A DNA stretch of 64,000 nucleotides from Marinoscillum sp040222955 (GTDB taxonomy: Bacteria; Bacteroidota; Bacteroidia; Cytophagales; Cyclobacteriaceae). The notes beneath the pieces were generated by a model that was not told where the DNA came from, did not search any database, and was given only the letters and a program-made list of their open reading frames with translations. The DNA is taken from contig NZ_JAVKCA010000007.1 in assembly GCF_040222955.1 (NCBI RefSeq), positions 186,001 through 250,000 of the forward strand, in the 5' to 3' direction. Shown one piece after another: positions 8,003 through 17,069 of this stretch. Numbering within the stretch: the stretch's first letter is position 1; the number at the start of each line of letters is the position of its first letter. The position numbers and the translations under genes are program-made.

Positions 8003-9307
8003 ATGGCGGAAATCAGACCATTTGCTGGCTGGAGATACCATCATGATCAGGCAGGACAGATAGAGAAGCTCACTTCTCCGCTCTTTGATGTGGTCTCTGA
8101 CAAACAGCGGGAGGTGCTCTACCAAACTGAATACAATAGCATACACCTCTCGGTGCCTCAAGGTGAGCACCCGGCAAAACTGGCCAGAAAAAAACTGGAT
8201 CAGTGGAAGAAAGATGGGGTGATTGTTCAGGATCGGCTTCCAGGTATATATGTGTACTTCCAGCATTTTTCATTGGCAGGCAGCGACCAGACTTACATCC
8301 GGAAAGGCTTTATCTGCAACATCAGAATCTATGAGTGGAGTGAGAAAAAAATCCTGAGACATGAGAGTACCATGCCATTTTCAGTAGATGATCGGAAGCA
8401 GCTCCTACACGAAACCCAGCTGAATGTGTCCCCTACTCATGGACTCTATACAGATGGTGAGAAGGAAATAGAAAAGTACCTCGACGAGAGCATGAAAGCC
8501 CCTATCTATGAGTCTGAAGACTATCAGGGGGTGAGAGACGTGCTTTCGGTAATACAGGATGCCAAAATCATTCGTCGGATTCAGGAGATTATTTATGAAA
8601 AGCAAATCATCCTGGCAGATGGTCACCATCGCTACGAAGGATCGCTCAACTACATGAAGGAGCAACGAAAGAACAATCCGGAGCACACGGGTAGTGAAGG
8701 TTATAACTACCACATGATGCTCCTGACCAACACTGAAGCGGAGGACCTGAGGATTCTGCCGACCCACCGGGTGGTTCGTGGTTTGGAAAACTTCTCTGAA
8801 GAATGGCTCCTGAAACAGCTGGAAGAAGATTTCATCATTAAAACAGTGGAAAATGCACCAGATGTGAATGAGATTATCCTGGGCAAGCAATGGGCTTTTG
8901 GGCTTTTGATTGGTGATAACGCCTACAAAATCCGCCTGAAACCAGAGAAAATAACTGAGATAAAATGGAACTTTCCTGATGAAGTAAAGGCCCTTGACCT
9001 GACCGTAATGCATTACTTTGTATTTGAAAAAATACTGAGTGTCCCGGGCCATAAACAGGTGAATGCCAGAAACATCACCTTTCAGCGCAATTTCACAGAG
9101 TGCTTAAGGGAGGTACTCAAGGGAGAGGCCCAGTTTGCGCTGATCACGAAGGATATTTCCATTGACACAGTGAAGCAGGTATGTTACAGTGGGTTCACCA
9201 TGCCTCAAAAGTCCACCTATTTTTATCCTAAGGTGATTAGCGGTTTTGTATTTAGCTCCATAGACGATCATGAATTTCACACACCCTTTGATTCTTGCTT
9301 CCAATAG
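8003..9307 (+). CDS. DUF1015 family protein
   Basis: 434 residues, cytoplasmic. The start MAEIRPFAGWRY and the central ILADGHHRYEGSLNY motif (near residue 210) are typical of DUF1015, a family widespread in bacteria with no settled biochemical role. The DGHHR motif looks like a metal or phosphate site, but this is inference. It begins right after accC and its last 38 bases overlap the maf start, giving an accC-DUF1015-maf unit. The C-terminus ends in a Cys-Phe-Gln tail that may simply result from the overlap. Confidence 0.88.
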   Translation: MAEIRPFAGWRYHHDQAGQIEKLTSPLFDVVSDKQREVLYQTEYNSIHLSVPQGEHPAKLARKKLDQWKKDGVIVQDRLPGIYVYFQHFSLAGSDQTYIRKGFICNIRIYEWSEKKILRHESTMPFSVDDRKQLLHETQLNVSPTHGLYTDGEKEIEKYLDESMKAPIYESEDYQGVRDVLSVIQDAKIIRRIQEIIYEKQIILADGHHRYEGSLNYMKEQRKNNPEHTGSEGYNYHMMLLTNTEAEDLRILPTHRVVRGLENFSEEWLLKQLEEDFIIKTVENAPDVNEIILGKQWAFGLLIGDNAYKIRLKPEKITEIKWNFPDEVKALDLTVMHYFVFEKILSVPGHKQVNARNITFQRNFTECLREVLKGEAQFALITKDISIDTVKQVCYSGFTMPQKSTYFYPKVISGFVFSSIDDHEFHTPFDSCFQ

Positions 9308-9851
9308 TCCACGTCGCCGGGAACTACTGAAACAAGCTGGCTTTACCTTCGACGTATTTGTCAGGGACTTTGATGAGAGTTATCCTGAGGAAATGCCGGC
9401 TGAGCAAGTGGCAGAATTTTTAGCGGTAAAAAAGAACAAAAATTATCGTGAACTGCTTGATGAACAAGTGGTCATTACAGCTGATACCACAGTGATTTTG
9501 GGTCATCAGGTCCTGAACAAACCGACAGATCATTCGGAGGCTTATCGCATGCTAAAATCCCTTTCCGGAAACACCCACCAGGTGATCTGTGGAGTTTGTA
9601 TCTCCTCTCCCAGCAAACAAATTGCCTTCACGGAAATTACAGAGGTCACCTTTGGACAAATCTCTGATGAAGAAATCAACTTTTACATTGAAGAATATCA
9701 GCCATTCGACAAAGCCGGCGCCTACGGCATCCAGGAGTGGATCGGGCAAGCAAAAGTAGTGTCTATCAAAGGATCTTACTTCAACGTGATGGGGTTACCT
9801 ACACATAAGGTCTATGAAGTGCTGAAATCGGAATTCAAGGATCAGATTTAA
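9270..9851 (+). CDS. maf: Maf family nucleotide pyrophosphatase
   Basis: 193 residues, the usual length. It hydrolyses non-canonical or modified nucleoside triphosphates to monophosphates (house-cleaning), and is also linked to septum control. The N-terminal signature LASNSPRRRELL (residues 9-20), the ADTTVILG metal segment near 71 and the DKAGAYGIQEW motif near 150 are all present. The start lies 38 bases inside the DUF1015 gene; the conserved signature begins only nine residues later, so this start is needed. A two-way terminator follows at 9855-9880. Confidence 0.95.
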   Translation: MNFTHPLILASNSPRRRELLKQAGFTFDVFVRDFDESYPEEMPAEQVAEFLAVKKNKNYRELLDEQVVITADTTVILGHQVLNKPTDHSEAYRMLKSLSGNTHQVICGVCISSPSKQIAFTEITEVTFGQISDEEINFYIEEYQPFDKAGAYGIQEWIGQAKVVSIKGSYFNVMGLPTHKVYEVLKSEFKDQI

Positions 9852-9854
9852 CGC

Positions 9855-9880
9855 AAAAAGGGGCTCAAGGCCCCTCTTTT
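9855..9880. terminator. Two-way intrinsic terminator between maf and the efflux adaptor gene
   Basis: AGGGGC (9859-9864) pairs with GCCCCT (9870-9875) around TCAAG. A T-rich run follows on the plus strand (9877-9882), and the A-run 9855-9859 gives the T-tract for the minus strand. It serves both convergent transcripts. Confidence 0.75.
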
Positions 9881-9902
9881 TTGATGTTTTATTACCAATT
9901 GT

Positions 9903-11255
9903 TTAATCTTCAGAATCCCCCTCTTTCTTATCATTTTCTTCTTTTTTGGCTTCAATGCCATCTCCATCCTTCAATCGTTTGGATACGGCCAGGAATGGCC
10001 CTGAAACCACTTCATCACCCGCCTTCAGTCCGTCCACAATTTCGATTCGCTCAAAATCACTTATTCCGGTCTTCACGATAGTCTTCACGGCCTTTCCTTC
10101 AGCAACTGTAAACACTACCTCATCCAATTCCTGATCCAAGGCGGTTTCGGAACCCTCAGAGTCCTCTTCACCCTCGCTGTTGGCCTTTCGGGTGGTCACC
10201 GCTGAAAGGGGCACTGTCAATATATCTCGTTTCGTCTCCGTAATGATGTCTACACTGGCGGTCATGCCGGGTCTGAAAGGATATTTCATTCCGTTTTCCT
10301 TGATCAGATCCTGATAAGAAGAATTCAAAATCTTGATTCTCACCTCAAATTCTGTCACTGCATCGGAAGACACTTTGGTATTGGCTGAGTTGGCTATCTG
10401 TGTAACCACTCCCTTAAAGGTCTTATCCATATAGGAATAAGAATCCACATCAATGATGGCTGTGTCACCCTCTGAGATGCGTATGATGTCATTTTCATTC
10501 ACATCCACCCTCACTTCCATATTGGAAAGATCCGCTATGCGAAGCATCTCCGTACCCTGCATCTGGGAGGTCCCTACTACCGTCTCGCCCTCTTCCACAT
10601 CCAGCTTAGATACAATGCCACTCATCGGCGCCTCGATCTCCGTTAACCGGAGATTTTCCAGTGCCTCATTTACCGATGCCTGAGAACTCTGTACGATGTA
10701 TTTCCCGGCTTCCACATTCTGAGTAGCGGATTCCAAATCCTGAAAGGCGACATTGTAATTAGCTTCTGACAGCTGAAAATCAGCATCAGAAATCACCTTC
10801 TCAGCATATAGTTTCTTTTGCCTTTCATATTCCAGCTCGGCTCGCTTGTAATTCGCCTTGGCACGTGCCTCCCTTGCTTTGGCATCCGCCAGGTTGGCTT
10901 TCTGTTGATTCAGATTGGCCCTGGTACGCTCCAATACGGACATGAAATTGTCCGGTCTGATTTTCAGAAGGAAGTCTCCTTTGGTAACAGAATCCCCTTC
11001 TTCAATGGATAGCTTAATAATCTCCCCAGGTACTTCGGGGCTGATTTTCACCTCCACTACTGGCTGTACAGAACCAGAGGCGCTTACTTTCTCTACGATG
11101 GTAGCTTTCTCCACCTTCCCAAACTCCACCTCAATGGCCTTTTTCTGTCCTACCCAACCCTGGGATTTTCCCACCATGGCAAACACGATGAGTAACACGA
11201 CAATCCCAATCAGGATATATAATATCTTGTTATTTGATTTCTTCTTTTTGGCCAT
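9903..11255 (-). CDS. Efflux periplasmic adaptor (HlyD/MacA-like membrane fusion protein)
   Basis: 450 residues. A Lys-rich N-terminus and one membrane anchor (about residues 9-28) are followed by a lipoyl-like half motif (VKISPEVPGEIIKLSIEEGDSVTKGD), a long alpha-hairpin coiled coil (about 105-205, with repeated Ala/Arg/Gln heptads), the second lipoyl half (IEAPMSGIVSKLDVEEGETV), then beta-barrel domains. This is the adaptor that bridges an inner-membrane pump and a TolC channel. The tail is highly acidic and lysine-rich. The tolC-like gene lies 5 bases upstream, but no pump gene is present, and a terminator follows, so the pump must be encoded elsewhere. Confidence 0.88.
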   Translation of the reverse strand: MAKKKKSNNKILYILIGIVVLLIVFAMVGKSQGWVGQKKAIEVEFGKVEKATIVEKVSASGSVQPVVEVKISPEVPGEIIKLSIEEGDSVTKGDFLLKIRPDNFMSVLERTRANLNQQKANLADAKAREARAKANYKRAELEYERQKKLYAEKVISDADFQLSEANYNVAFQDLESATQNVEAGKYIVQSSQASVNEALENLRLTEIEAPMSGIVSKLDVEEGETVVGTSQMQGTEMLRIADLSNMEVRVDVNENDIIRISEGDTAIIDVDSYSYMDKTFKGVVTQIANSANTKVSSDAVTEFEVRIKILNSSYQDLIKENGMKYPFRPGMTASVDIITETKRDILTVPLSAVTTRKANSEGEEDSEGSETALDQELDEVVFTVAEGKAVKTIVKTGISDFERIEIVDGLKAGDEVVSGPFLAVSKRLKDGDGIEAKKEENDKKEGDSED

Positions 11256-11260
11256 GGTGA

Positions 11261-12730
11261 TTAGAATGATAAGGAGTTACCTTGATAAAAGTCTAAGATT
11301 TTTTTCTTGAAAATGAAGTCAAATTTAGCGCGAACAAGATCCGATTTGGCACGAAACAAATTATTAGACGCCACCTGATAGTCGGTGAAATTCGCAGCCC
11401 CTAAGTTATACTGGTTTTCCACAGAACGAAAAGTTTCTTCCAATGCTTCCACTTGTCTTAAAGATGCTGCATAGGTTTTGGACGCAGCAAAAGCGTCATT
11501 GTAAGCCGTTTCGATTGTTTGTCTCAGTAGGTTTTTTTGTTCCAGTACGGTGATTTCTGCCTGCTGCAAATTGATCCTTGCGTTTTGAACGCTGGATTTA
11601 GCCTGGAGGTTATTGAAAATAGGAATGGACAAATTCAAAGTGAGGGATTTACTGAAGTTTTGGTTCATCTGATCATTAAACCCTACGGTCTCCAAAGATC
11701 CGTTAGGAGAAATGGAAATCTCTTCCACAGGAGTTCCATCATTAGTTTGATAAAAAGTGGGGTTTGTGATGATGTTACCATTATTGTCTCTGTTAATGGT
11801 ATAGGGGTTATCCTCATCGATATTAAACTGCTTAAAGGCGTCCGAATAGTTGGATCGGAAGCTACCGTTCAAAGAAAGTGTGGGTGCATAGCCTGATTCG
11901 GCCACCTTCACTCCCATCAGGGCACTTTGCACCTGCAGTTCGGCACTTTGTATCTCCGGCATGGACGTCATTGCGGCTTCATACACATCATCAGAAGTCA
12001 CCATCAGATCAGCTTCTCCTTCCAGGGTCAGATCCGGGATGATTAGCTCAATGTCCTGGGAGGTAGATATAAGCATGGCCTGCTTCAGATTCAACATGGC
12101 GAGATCCAGGTTATTTTGAGCGGTCACCAACTGCACTTCATTGGTAGCCACCTGTGAGATCAGTTCCAGCTCGTTGGTCCGGGGCAGTGCGCCACCAGCT
12201 ACCAGTTTTTTAGTACGCTCCAACTGCTCCTGGCTGGACTGTAGTTGGTATTCGGCATTTTCAAGAAGCTCCCTGTTAAAAATCACGTTCAGGTAAAACG
12301 TAACCACATTTAATGAGATGTCATTCTCAGCCTTTTCTACCGCATACTGAGAAGACTCCAGACTCATTCGGTTTTGCTTGATGGTGTTGGTAATCCTAAA
12401 CCAGTTGAACAAAGTCATATTGGCGCTACCGCTCACCCCTGTAAAGTTGATCTGTTGGGTGATGAATGAGTTGGTGGTAGGATCTATAGATCTACCCCAG
12501 TTGTAGCCGTAGTTTCCTCCCACGTTAAGGCTTGGAAGCTGGCTGGCCCTGGATTGATTCAATGTGACCTGGGCAAGCTGCTCCTGGAGGTTACTTCGCC
12601 TCACAGACAGGTTATTTTCTATGGCAATGTCGATACACTGCTGAAGATCCAGCACATACAGTGAATCATTTTGGGCAAAGGCTGTAAAAGTAAAGAAGAG
12701 AATCAGTAGGGTTAGGTTCAGTTTTTTCAT
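11261..12730 (-). CDS. TolC family outer-membrane efflux protein
   Basis: 489 residues from the ATG at 12730, which directly begins a signal peptide (KKLNLTLLILFFTFTAFAQ). A longer frame to 12766 would run into the preceding sdaAB gene and spoil the signal peptide. The mature part shows the two long TolC-type helical repeats with ETAYNDAFAASKTYAAS and a Gln/Asn-rich N-terminal region (DLQQCIDIAIENNLSVRRS). It forms a trimeric channel across outer membrane and periplasm. It is 4 bases behind sdaAB and 5 bases ahead of the adaptor gene, so the three are probably one transcript. Confidence 0.9.
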   Translation of the reverse strand: MKKLNLTLLILFFTFTAFAQNDSLYVLDLQQCIDIAIENNLSVRRSNLQEQLAQVTLNQSRASQLPSLNVGGNYGYNWGRSIDPTTNSFITQQINFTGVSGSANMTLFNWFRITNTIKQNRMSLESSQYAVEKAENDISLNVVTFYLNVIFNRELLENAEYQLQSSQEQLERTKKLVAGGALPRTNELELISQVATNEVQLVTAQNNLDLAMLNLKQAMLISTSQDIELIIPDLTLEGEADLMVTSDDVYEAAMTSMPEIQSAELQVQSALMGVKVAESGYAPTLSLNGSFRSNYSDAFKQFNIDEDNPYTINRDNNGNIITNPTFYQTNDGTPVEEISISPNGSLETVGFNDQMNQNFSKSLTLNLSIPIFNNLQAKSSVQNARINLQQAEITVLEQKNLLRQTIETAYNDAFAASKTYAASLRQVEALEETFRSVENQYNLGAANFTDYQVASNNLFRAKSDLVRAKFDFIFKKKILDFYQGNSLSF

Positions 12731-12734
12731 GAGA

Positions 12735-13412
12735 TCATTGATCAATGTCGGGTATATAGAGGACACTCCTCACCCAGTTAAGGTTACGTAAATATTCTAA
12801 AGTGATGGGTTTTATGCCTGAGTCCATTTCAAAAACCAGACAAGCCAGATCGTTCTTTCCTTTTCTGGAAACGGTCATGGTGGCAATGTTGCAATCGTCA
12901 TGCGAAAGGACATCTGAAATGAAGGCAATGCTACCTTTCTGATCGTCCGCATGTATGATCAGGGTGTGGGCACTGGCCGTGAAATTACAATCAAAGCCAT
13001 TGACTTCCCTGATCCTGATCACTCCGCCTCCACGGCTCTCACCCACCACCTCGGCCTGATGGTCTTTAGAGGTAAGGTTTAGCCTTACCGTATTGGGATG
13101 CAGTGTAGAGGCATTACCTACGGATTTAAACTTGTATTCAATACCAGCCTCCTTAGCCAGGTCCAGGGCACCTTTGATGCGCTCATCATCTGTAGGAAAA
13201 TCCATGAGTCCGGCCAAAATGGCCCGGTTACTCCCATGTCCTTCATATGTTCTGGCAAAAGAATTGTAGAAAGTAATAATGGCTTTGGAGGGCTTGTCTT
13301 TTAGGATTTTTCGTGCTACCCTGCCGATACGCACCACGCCAGCTGTATGCGAGCTGGACGGGCCAATCATAACAGGGCCAATCATATCAAATACACTGCT
13401 TCTTTCAGACAT
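12735..13412 (-). CDS. sdaAB: L-serine dehydratase, beta-subunit type, with ACT domain
   Basis: 225 residues. The start MSERSSVFDMIGPVMIGPSSSHTAG contains the PSSSHTAG motif of the beta domain of iron-sulfur L-serine dehydratases; an ACT domain (TLIIHADDQKGSIAFISDVL onward) forms the C-terminal part. The enzyme converts serine to pyruvate and ammonia together with an alpha subunit carrying the 4Fe-4S cysteines. No alpha-subunit gene lies nearby. The gene is followed after 4 bases by the TolC-like gene, an unusual partner. Confidence 0.9.
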   Translation of the reverse strand: MSERSSVFDMIGPVMIGPSSSHTAGVVRIGRVARKILKDKPSKAIITFYNSFARTYEGHGSNRAILAGLMDFPTDDERIKGALDLAKEAGIEYKFKSVGNASTLHPNTVRLNLTSKDHQAEVVGESRGGGVIRIREVNGFDCNFTASAHTLIIHADDQKGSIAFISDVLSHDDCNIATMTVSRKGKNDLACLVFEMDSGIKPITLEYLRNLNWVRSVLYIPDIDQ

Positions 13413-13480
13413 AACAGGAAATTAAACGATTAAAGAACGAATACGATACTTTAAAATGTCACTTATTGTAAAAAGTTGAC

Positions 13481-14275
13481 TTAAACTGCCACCTGGGCCT
13501 TGATGTGCGGGTGTGGGTCGTAGTTTTCAAGGGTAAAATCATCTATAGTGAAAGAAAAAATATCTTTCACGCCGGGGTTTAGCTTCATTACCGGAAGCGG
13601 ACGCGGGTCACGCGACAGTTGCAAGCGAGCCTGCTCCAGGTGGTTGGAGTAAAGGTGGGTATCTCCAAAAGTATGAACGAAATCACCATATTCCAGCCCA
13701 CACACCTGAGCTATCATCATCGTGAAAAGTGCATAAGAGGCAATATTAAATGGCACCCCTAAAAACACATCGGCACTTCGCTGATATAGCTGGCAGGAAA
13801 GTTTGCCATCAGCTACATAAAACTGGAATAAGGTATGACACGGCGGCAATGCCATTTTTTCAATCTCGCCCACATTCCAGGCACTGATGATCATCCTCCG
13901 TGAATTGGGATTGTTCTTAATCGTCTCAATCAGGCCTGAAAGCTGATCCACAGTAGTGCCATCACTCTTGGGCCAGCTGCGCCACTGTACCCCATAAACA
14001 GGGCCCAATTCACCATCGGCATCTGCCCATTCATCCCAGATGGTCACCTTGTTATCATTCAGGTATTTAATATTAGAGTCTCCTTTGATAAACCAAAGCA
14101 ACTCATGTATGATGGATCTGAGGTGAACCTTTTTGGTGGTCACAAGTGGAAAACCCTCTTGCAGATTGAACCTCATCTGATGTCCGAATATGCTCAGAGT
14201 ACCTGTGCCTGTTCTGTCTCCCTTTTCCACACCGTGGTCCAGGATGTGCTGCATCAAATCGAGGTATTGTTTCAT
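13481..14275 (-). CDS. thyA: Thymidylate synthase ThyA
   Basis: 264 residues, identical in length to the E. coli enzyme. It methylates dUMP to dTMP with methylene-tetrahydrofolate. Visible are DRTGTGTLSIFGHQMRFNL at residue 20, the catalytic cysteine in LPPCHTLFQFYV (about 146), the QRSADVFLGVPFNIA segment and HTFGDTHLYSNH. It ends 68 bases before sdaAB with no clear terminator between them. It is divergent from the RND exporter gene. Confidence 0.97.
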   Translation of the reverse strand: MKQYLDLMQHILDHGVEKGDRTGTGTLSIFGHQMRFNLQEGFPLVTTKKVHLRSIIHELLWFIKGDSNIKYLNDNKVTIWDEWADADGELGPVYGVQWRSWPKSDGTTVDQLSGLIETIKNNPNSRRMIISAWNVGEIEKMALPPCHTLFQFYVADGKLSCQLYQRSADVFLGVPFNIASYALFTMMIAQVCGLEYGDFVHTFGDTHLYSNHLEQARLQLSRDPRPLPVMKLNPGVKDIFSFTIDDFTLENYDPHPHIKAQVAV

Positions 14276-14296
14276 AATTAATCGTTTGTGATTGGC

Positions 14297-14304
14297 TACT
14301 TTCG
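14297..14304 (+). promoter_or_regulatory. Candidate -7 element for the RND/MMPL exporter gene
   Basis: TACTTTCG is one base from TAnnTTTG. Transcription starting about 7 bases beyond it would give a leader of roughly 30 bases to the CTG proposed as the start at 14344. No good -33 element is visible. Confidence 0.3.
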
Positions 14305-14343
14305 TAAAGGATAACGCTAAATTAAGGCCTAAAAAGTAGAAAC

Positions 14344-16590
14344 CTGAACGCTTTACTAAATAAGTACTTTGGAAATTTCAGGAGTGGTAAATTCCGCTTT
14401 TTACTGGCAGGTCTGTGGGTCATCCTCACACTTTTTTTCGCCTATCACCTCCAGTTTCTCCAGGCAGATTTCGAATTCGAGAAGTTTTTTCCTCTGGATG
14501 ATCCGGACATTGCCTTTTACGAAACTCATCTAAATCATTTTGCTTACGATAACGATTACCTCCTGATCATTCTCGAAAATAATGAAGGGGTATTTGAACG
14601 AGACTTTCTTCACAAAACACAAATCCTGACGGCCGGCATAAAACAAACAGAGGGTGTCATTCAGGCTGCTTCACCTCTGGATTTCCAGCAACTCATCAAA
14701 GCACCTATAGGGGTGACTTCCGTTCCCTTGATTCATTTGGAAAGACCCGAGATGTACACCTCCGATAGTATCCGCATTTTTGCCCATCCAGTGTACAAAA
14801 CCTTCTTTGGAGAAAACGGCCGTTCCCTGCTCATACAGGTCACTCATCAGCATTTTGCTGATCCGGCTCTGGCAGACCGTCTGGTGGACAGCCTGAATGA
14901 ATTACTCACCCAAAATCATTTTGATCAGTACAGAATGGCTGGCAAGCTCATCGCTCAAAAGGCTTTCATTGGGTATATACAGAATGATTTCGTTCTTTTC
15001 CTCGCCTCAGCGCTGGTGTTGAGTTTTCTGCTTCTTGCCCTTATTTTCCGCTCTGTTAAGGTGTCGCTTATGCCCTACCTGATCAGTGTCAGTAGCCTTA
15101 TTTGGTTACTTGGGTTGATGGCTATGCTCGGACAGACCATTTCCATCCTGGGTTCGCTCATTCCTCCGGTGATTCTTTTTGTATCCACCTCTGATGCCAT
15201 TCACCTCATCAACGCCTTCAGGTCCGATGAACAGGGAGATTTTATCAACAGGCTAAAGACTGCCGTCCATAAGGTGCTGGCACCTACTTTTCTTACCTCT
15301 GTGACCACTGCCATAGGTTTCGTTAGCCTGGTGACTATCGACACTGAACCGATCCGCTTTCTGGGCATTTTTTGTGGAATTGGCATCATGCTCTCTTTTA
15401 TCATCACCTTCGCTTTTGGGCCATTGCTCATTCATCAGAGCTATCCACCGCGCAAGCCTGCCATAGGCACAAAATTTCTGGCTATTTGGGTGATTCGACA
15501 TTCTAAAGTCATTTTTATTGGCGCTACGCTCCTTGTGATTTTATCAGGTACAGGTCTTTACTACCTAAAAACTGATGCCCGCCTGCTCGATGACCTTCCC
15601 GAAGGTTCAGAAGTCCGTCAGGACTTCACATTTGTGGACGACCACTATGGAGGATCCAAGCCCTGGGAAATGGCCTACTGGCCTAAAAATCCTGAACAAG
15701 ACATTTGGGATGAAGCGGTCATGCGGGAAGCTGATAAGATTCATCAGTACTTGCTAAAGGAGTACCCCATGGAGCGGGTTTGGTCACCGGTGACCTTTGC
15801 CATGTACGGGCAGCAAATGATCAGTGGTGGGGGTTCGGAAACATTTGAGATGCCAGACACGCAGAATTACTACCAAGCCATTCGAACCATACGTCCTTAT
15901 ACTCGAAAATCAGAAGTACCGGACCTGATCAGTAGAGAAGACCACTATGCCCGGTTTGCGGGATTCATTCCAGAATTTGGATCCCTGGAGACCATCCGGA
16001 AAGACCAAAAACTGCTCACATACCTTCATTCACATATTGACCATGACGTAATCGGGTACAGGCTCACTGGCACCACTTACCTAATTGATAAGAGCCACGA
16101 ACTGCTCTCCTTCAACCTGATGCGTGGACTTCTGATTGCCATTTCAGTCATTTCCTTAATTCTTGGAATTTATTTTCGTTCGCTTAAAATCCTGTTGATC
16201 AGCCTTATTCCCAATATCATACCCCTTTTAGCCACGGCCGGGTATATGGGACTTACAGGAATTTCGTTAAAACTCACAACCTCCATTATATTTGCTGTTG
16301 CATTTGGTATAGCAGTAGATGACACCATTCATTTTATCTCGGTGTACCGAAGGCAAAAAGCTAGAAATAGGATTTACAGAATGATCAATACTTTTCAGAC
16401 TGCTGGTAAGGCCATGAGTATTACCACCCTGATAATTGTTTCGGGTTTCGTTTTATTCCTTTTTTCCTCATTTGGAGCTACTTATTACCTGGGCTTGTTT
16501 TTGTCCTTGTCCCTGACAATAGCCCTGATCATCGATCTTACCCTACTTCCACTACTCCTTCATTTTACAGAAAACAAGAACAGTTTATAG
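14344..16590 (+). CDS. RND/MMPL-family exporter; likely CTG start
   Basis: The conserved frame is open from the stop at 14323-14325 to 16590. It reads NALLNKYFGNFRSGKFRF followed by a membrane segment from about 14398, and then a periplasmic domain. The first ATG/GTG/TTG in frame is a GTG at 14713, which would delete the first membrane helix and about 120 residues. The only plausible near-cognate start is the CTG at 14344, giving 748 residues. The product has two copies of a periplasmic loop plus a bundle of membrane helices, with the GIAVDDTIHFISVYRR motif in the second half. Such proteins export lipids or hydrophobic compounds by proton drive. bcp follows 14 bases later. A sequencing error at the start is the main alternative. 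Confidence 0.82.
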   Translation: MNALLNKYFGNFRSGKFRFLLAGLWVILTLFFAYHLQFLQADFEFEKFFPLDDPDIAFYETHLNHFAYDNDYLLIILENNEGVFERDFLHKTQILTAGIKQTEGVIQAASPLDFQQLIKAPIGVTSVPLIHLERPEMYTSDSIRIFAHPVYKTFFGENGRSLLIQVTHQHFADPALADRLVDSLNELLTQNHFDQYRMAGKLIAQKAFIGYIQNDFVLFLASALVLSFLLLALIFRSVKVSLMPYLISVSSLIWLLGLMAMLGQTISILGSLIPPVILFVSTSDAIHLINAFRSDEQGDFINRLKTAVHKVLAPTFLTSVTTAIGFVSLVTIDTEPIRFLGIFCGIGIMLSFIITFAFGPLLIHQSYPPRKPAIGTKFLAIWVIRHSKVIFIGATLLVILSGTGLYYLKTDARLLDDLPEGSEVRQDFTFVDDHYGGSKPWEMAYWPKNPEQDIWDEAVMREADKIHQYLLKEYPMERVWSPVTFAMYGQQMISGGGSETFEMPDTQNYYQAIRTIRPYTRKSEVPDLISREDHYARFAGFIPEFGSLETIRKDQKLLTYLHSHIDHDVIGYRLTGTTYLIDKSHELLSFNLMRGLLIAISVISLILGIYFRSLKILLISLIPNIIPLLATAGYMGLTGISLKLTTSIIFAVAFGIAVDDTIHFISVYRRQKARNRIYRMINTFQTAGKAMSITTLIIVSGFVLFLFSSFGATYYLGLFLSLSLTIALIIDLTLLPLLLHFTENKNSL

Positions 16591-16604
16591 TTGTTAACAT
16601 TACA

Positions 16605-17069
16605 ATGAATAAAGGATTAAAAATAGGCGATGACATTCCTGAAGTAACCCTCAAAGACCAGGAAGGCCATCTGATTGATTTAACCGCGTTCAAAGGGAAG
16701 CATTCTCTTGTGGTATATTTCTATCCAAAGGACGATACTCCCGGGTGCACCCTGGAAGCTTGTAGTTTTAGAGACAGTTATGATGAGTTCGAAGAAGCCG
16801 GTGCCAAGGTGATCGGTATCTCAGGGGATTCTGTGGGTTCTCACAGCCGTTTTGCCTCCCGTCATGGCCTCAATTTCATGCTTTTGAGTGACATCAACAG
16901 GGTGGCTGAAAAAGAATTCGGAGTGCCGAGAAATCTGCTGGGATTACTGCCTGGTCGGGTGACTTATGTCTTTAACAAAGAGGGCAAGTTGGTATCCACC
17001 TTTAGTTCGGCCGTAAAAACCACCAGGCACATCAAGGAATCCCTTAAGGCTTTATCCGCCTGTCAATGA
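16605..17069 (+). CDS. bcp: Thiol peroxidase of the Bcp/PrxQ family
   Basis: 154 residues. It reduces hydroperoxides using thioredoxin. The peroxidatic cysteine is C48 in DTPGCTLEAC, with a resolving cysteine five residues on (C53), the atypical two-Cys PrxQ pattern. It lies 14 bases behind the exporter gene, so probably in the same transcript. Its last 18 bases overlap the last bases of plsC on the other strand, and a hairpin that may end its transcript lies inside plsC (17072-17093). Confidence 0.95.
   Translation: MNKGLKIGDDIPEVTLKDQEGHLIDLTAFKGKHSLVVYFYPKDDTPGCTLEACSFRDSYDEFEEAGAKVIGISGDSVGSHSRFASRHGLNFMLLSDINRVAEKEFGVPRNLLGLLPGRVTYVFNKEGKLVSTFSSAVKTTRHIKESLKALSACQ

Noticed and set aside
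8405..9052. 215-codon open frame opposite the DUF1015 gene
   Set aside because: Lies wholly inside a conserved gene on the other strand and shows no domain or signal.
12731..12766. Longer start for the TolC-like gene reaching into sdaAB
   Set aside because: It would place a non-hydrophobic stretch ahead of a clean signal peptide; the ATG at 12730 is better.
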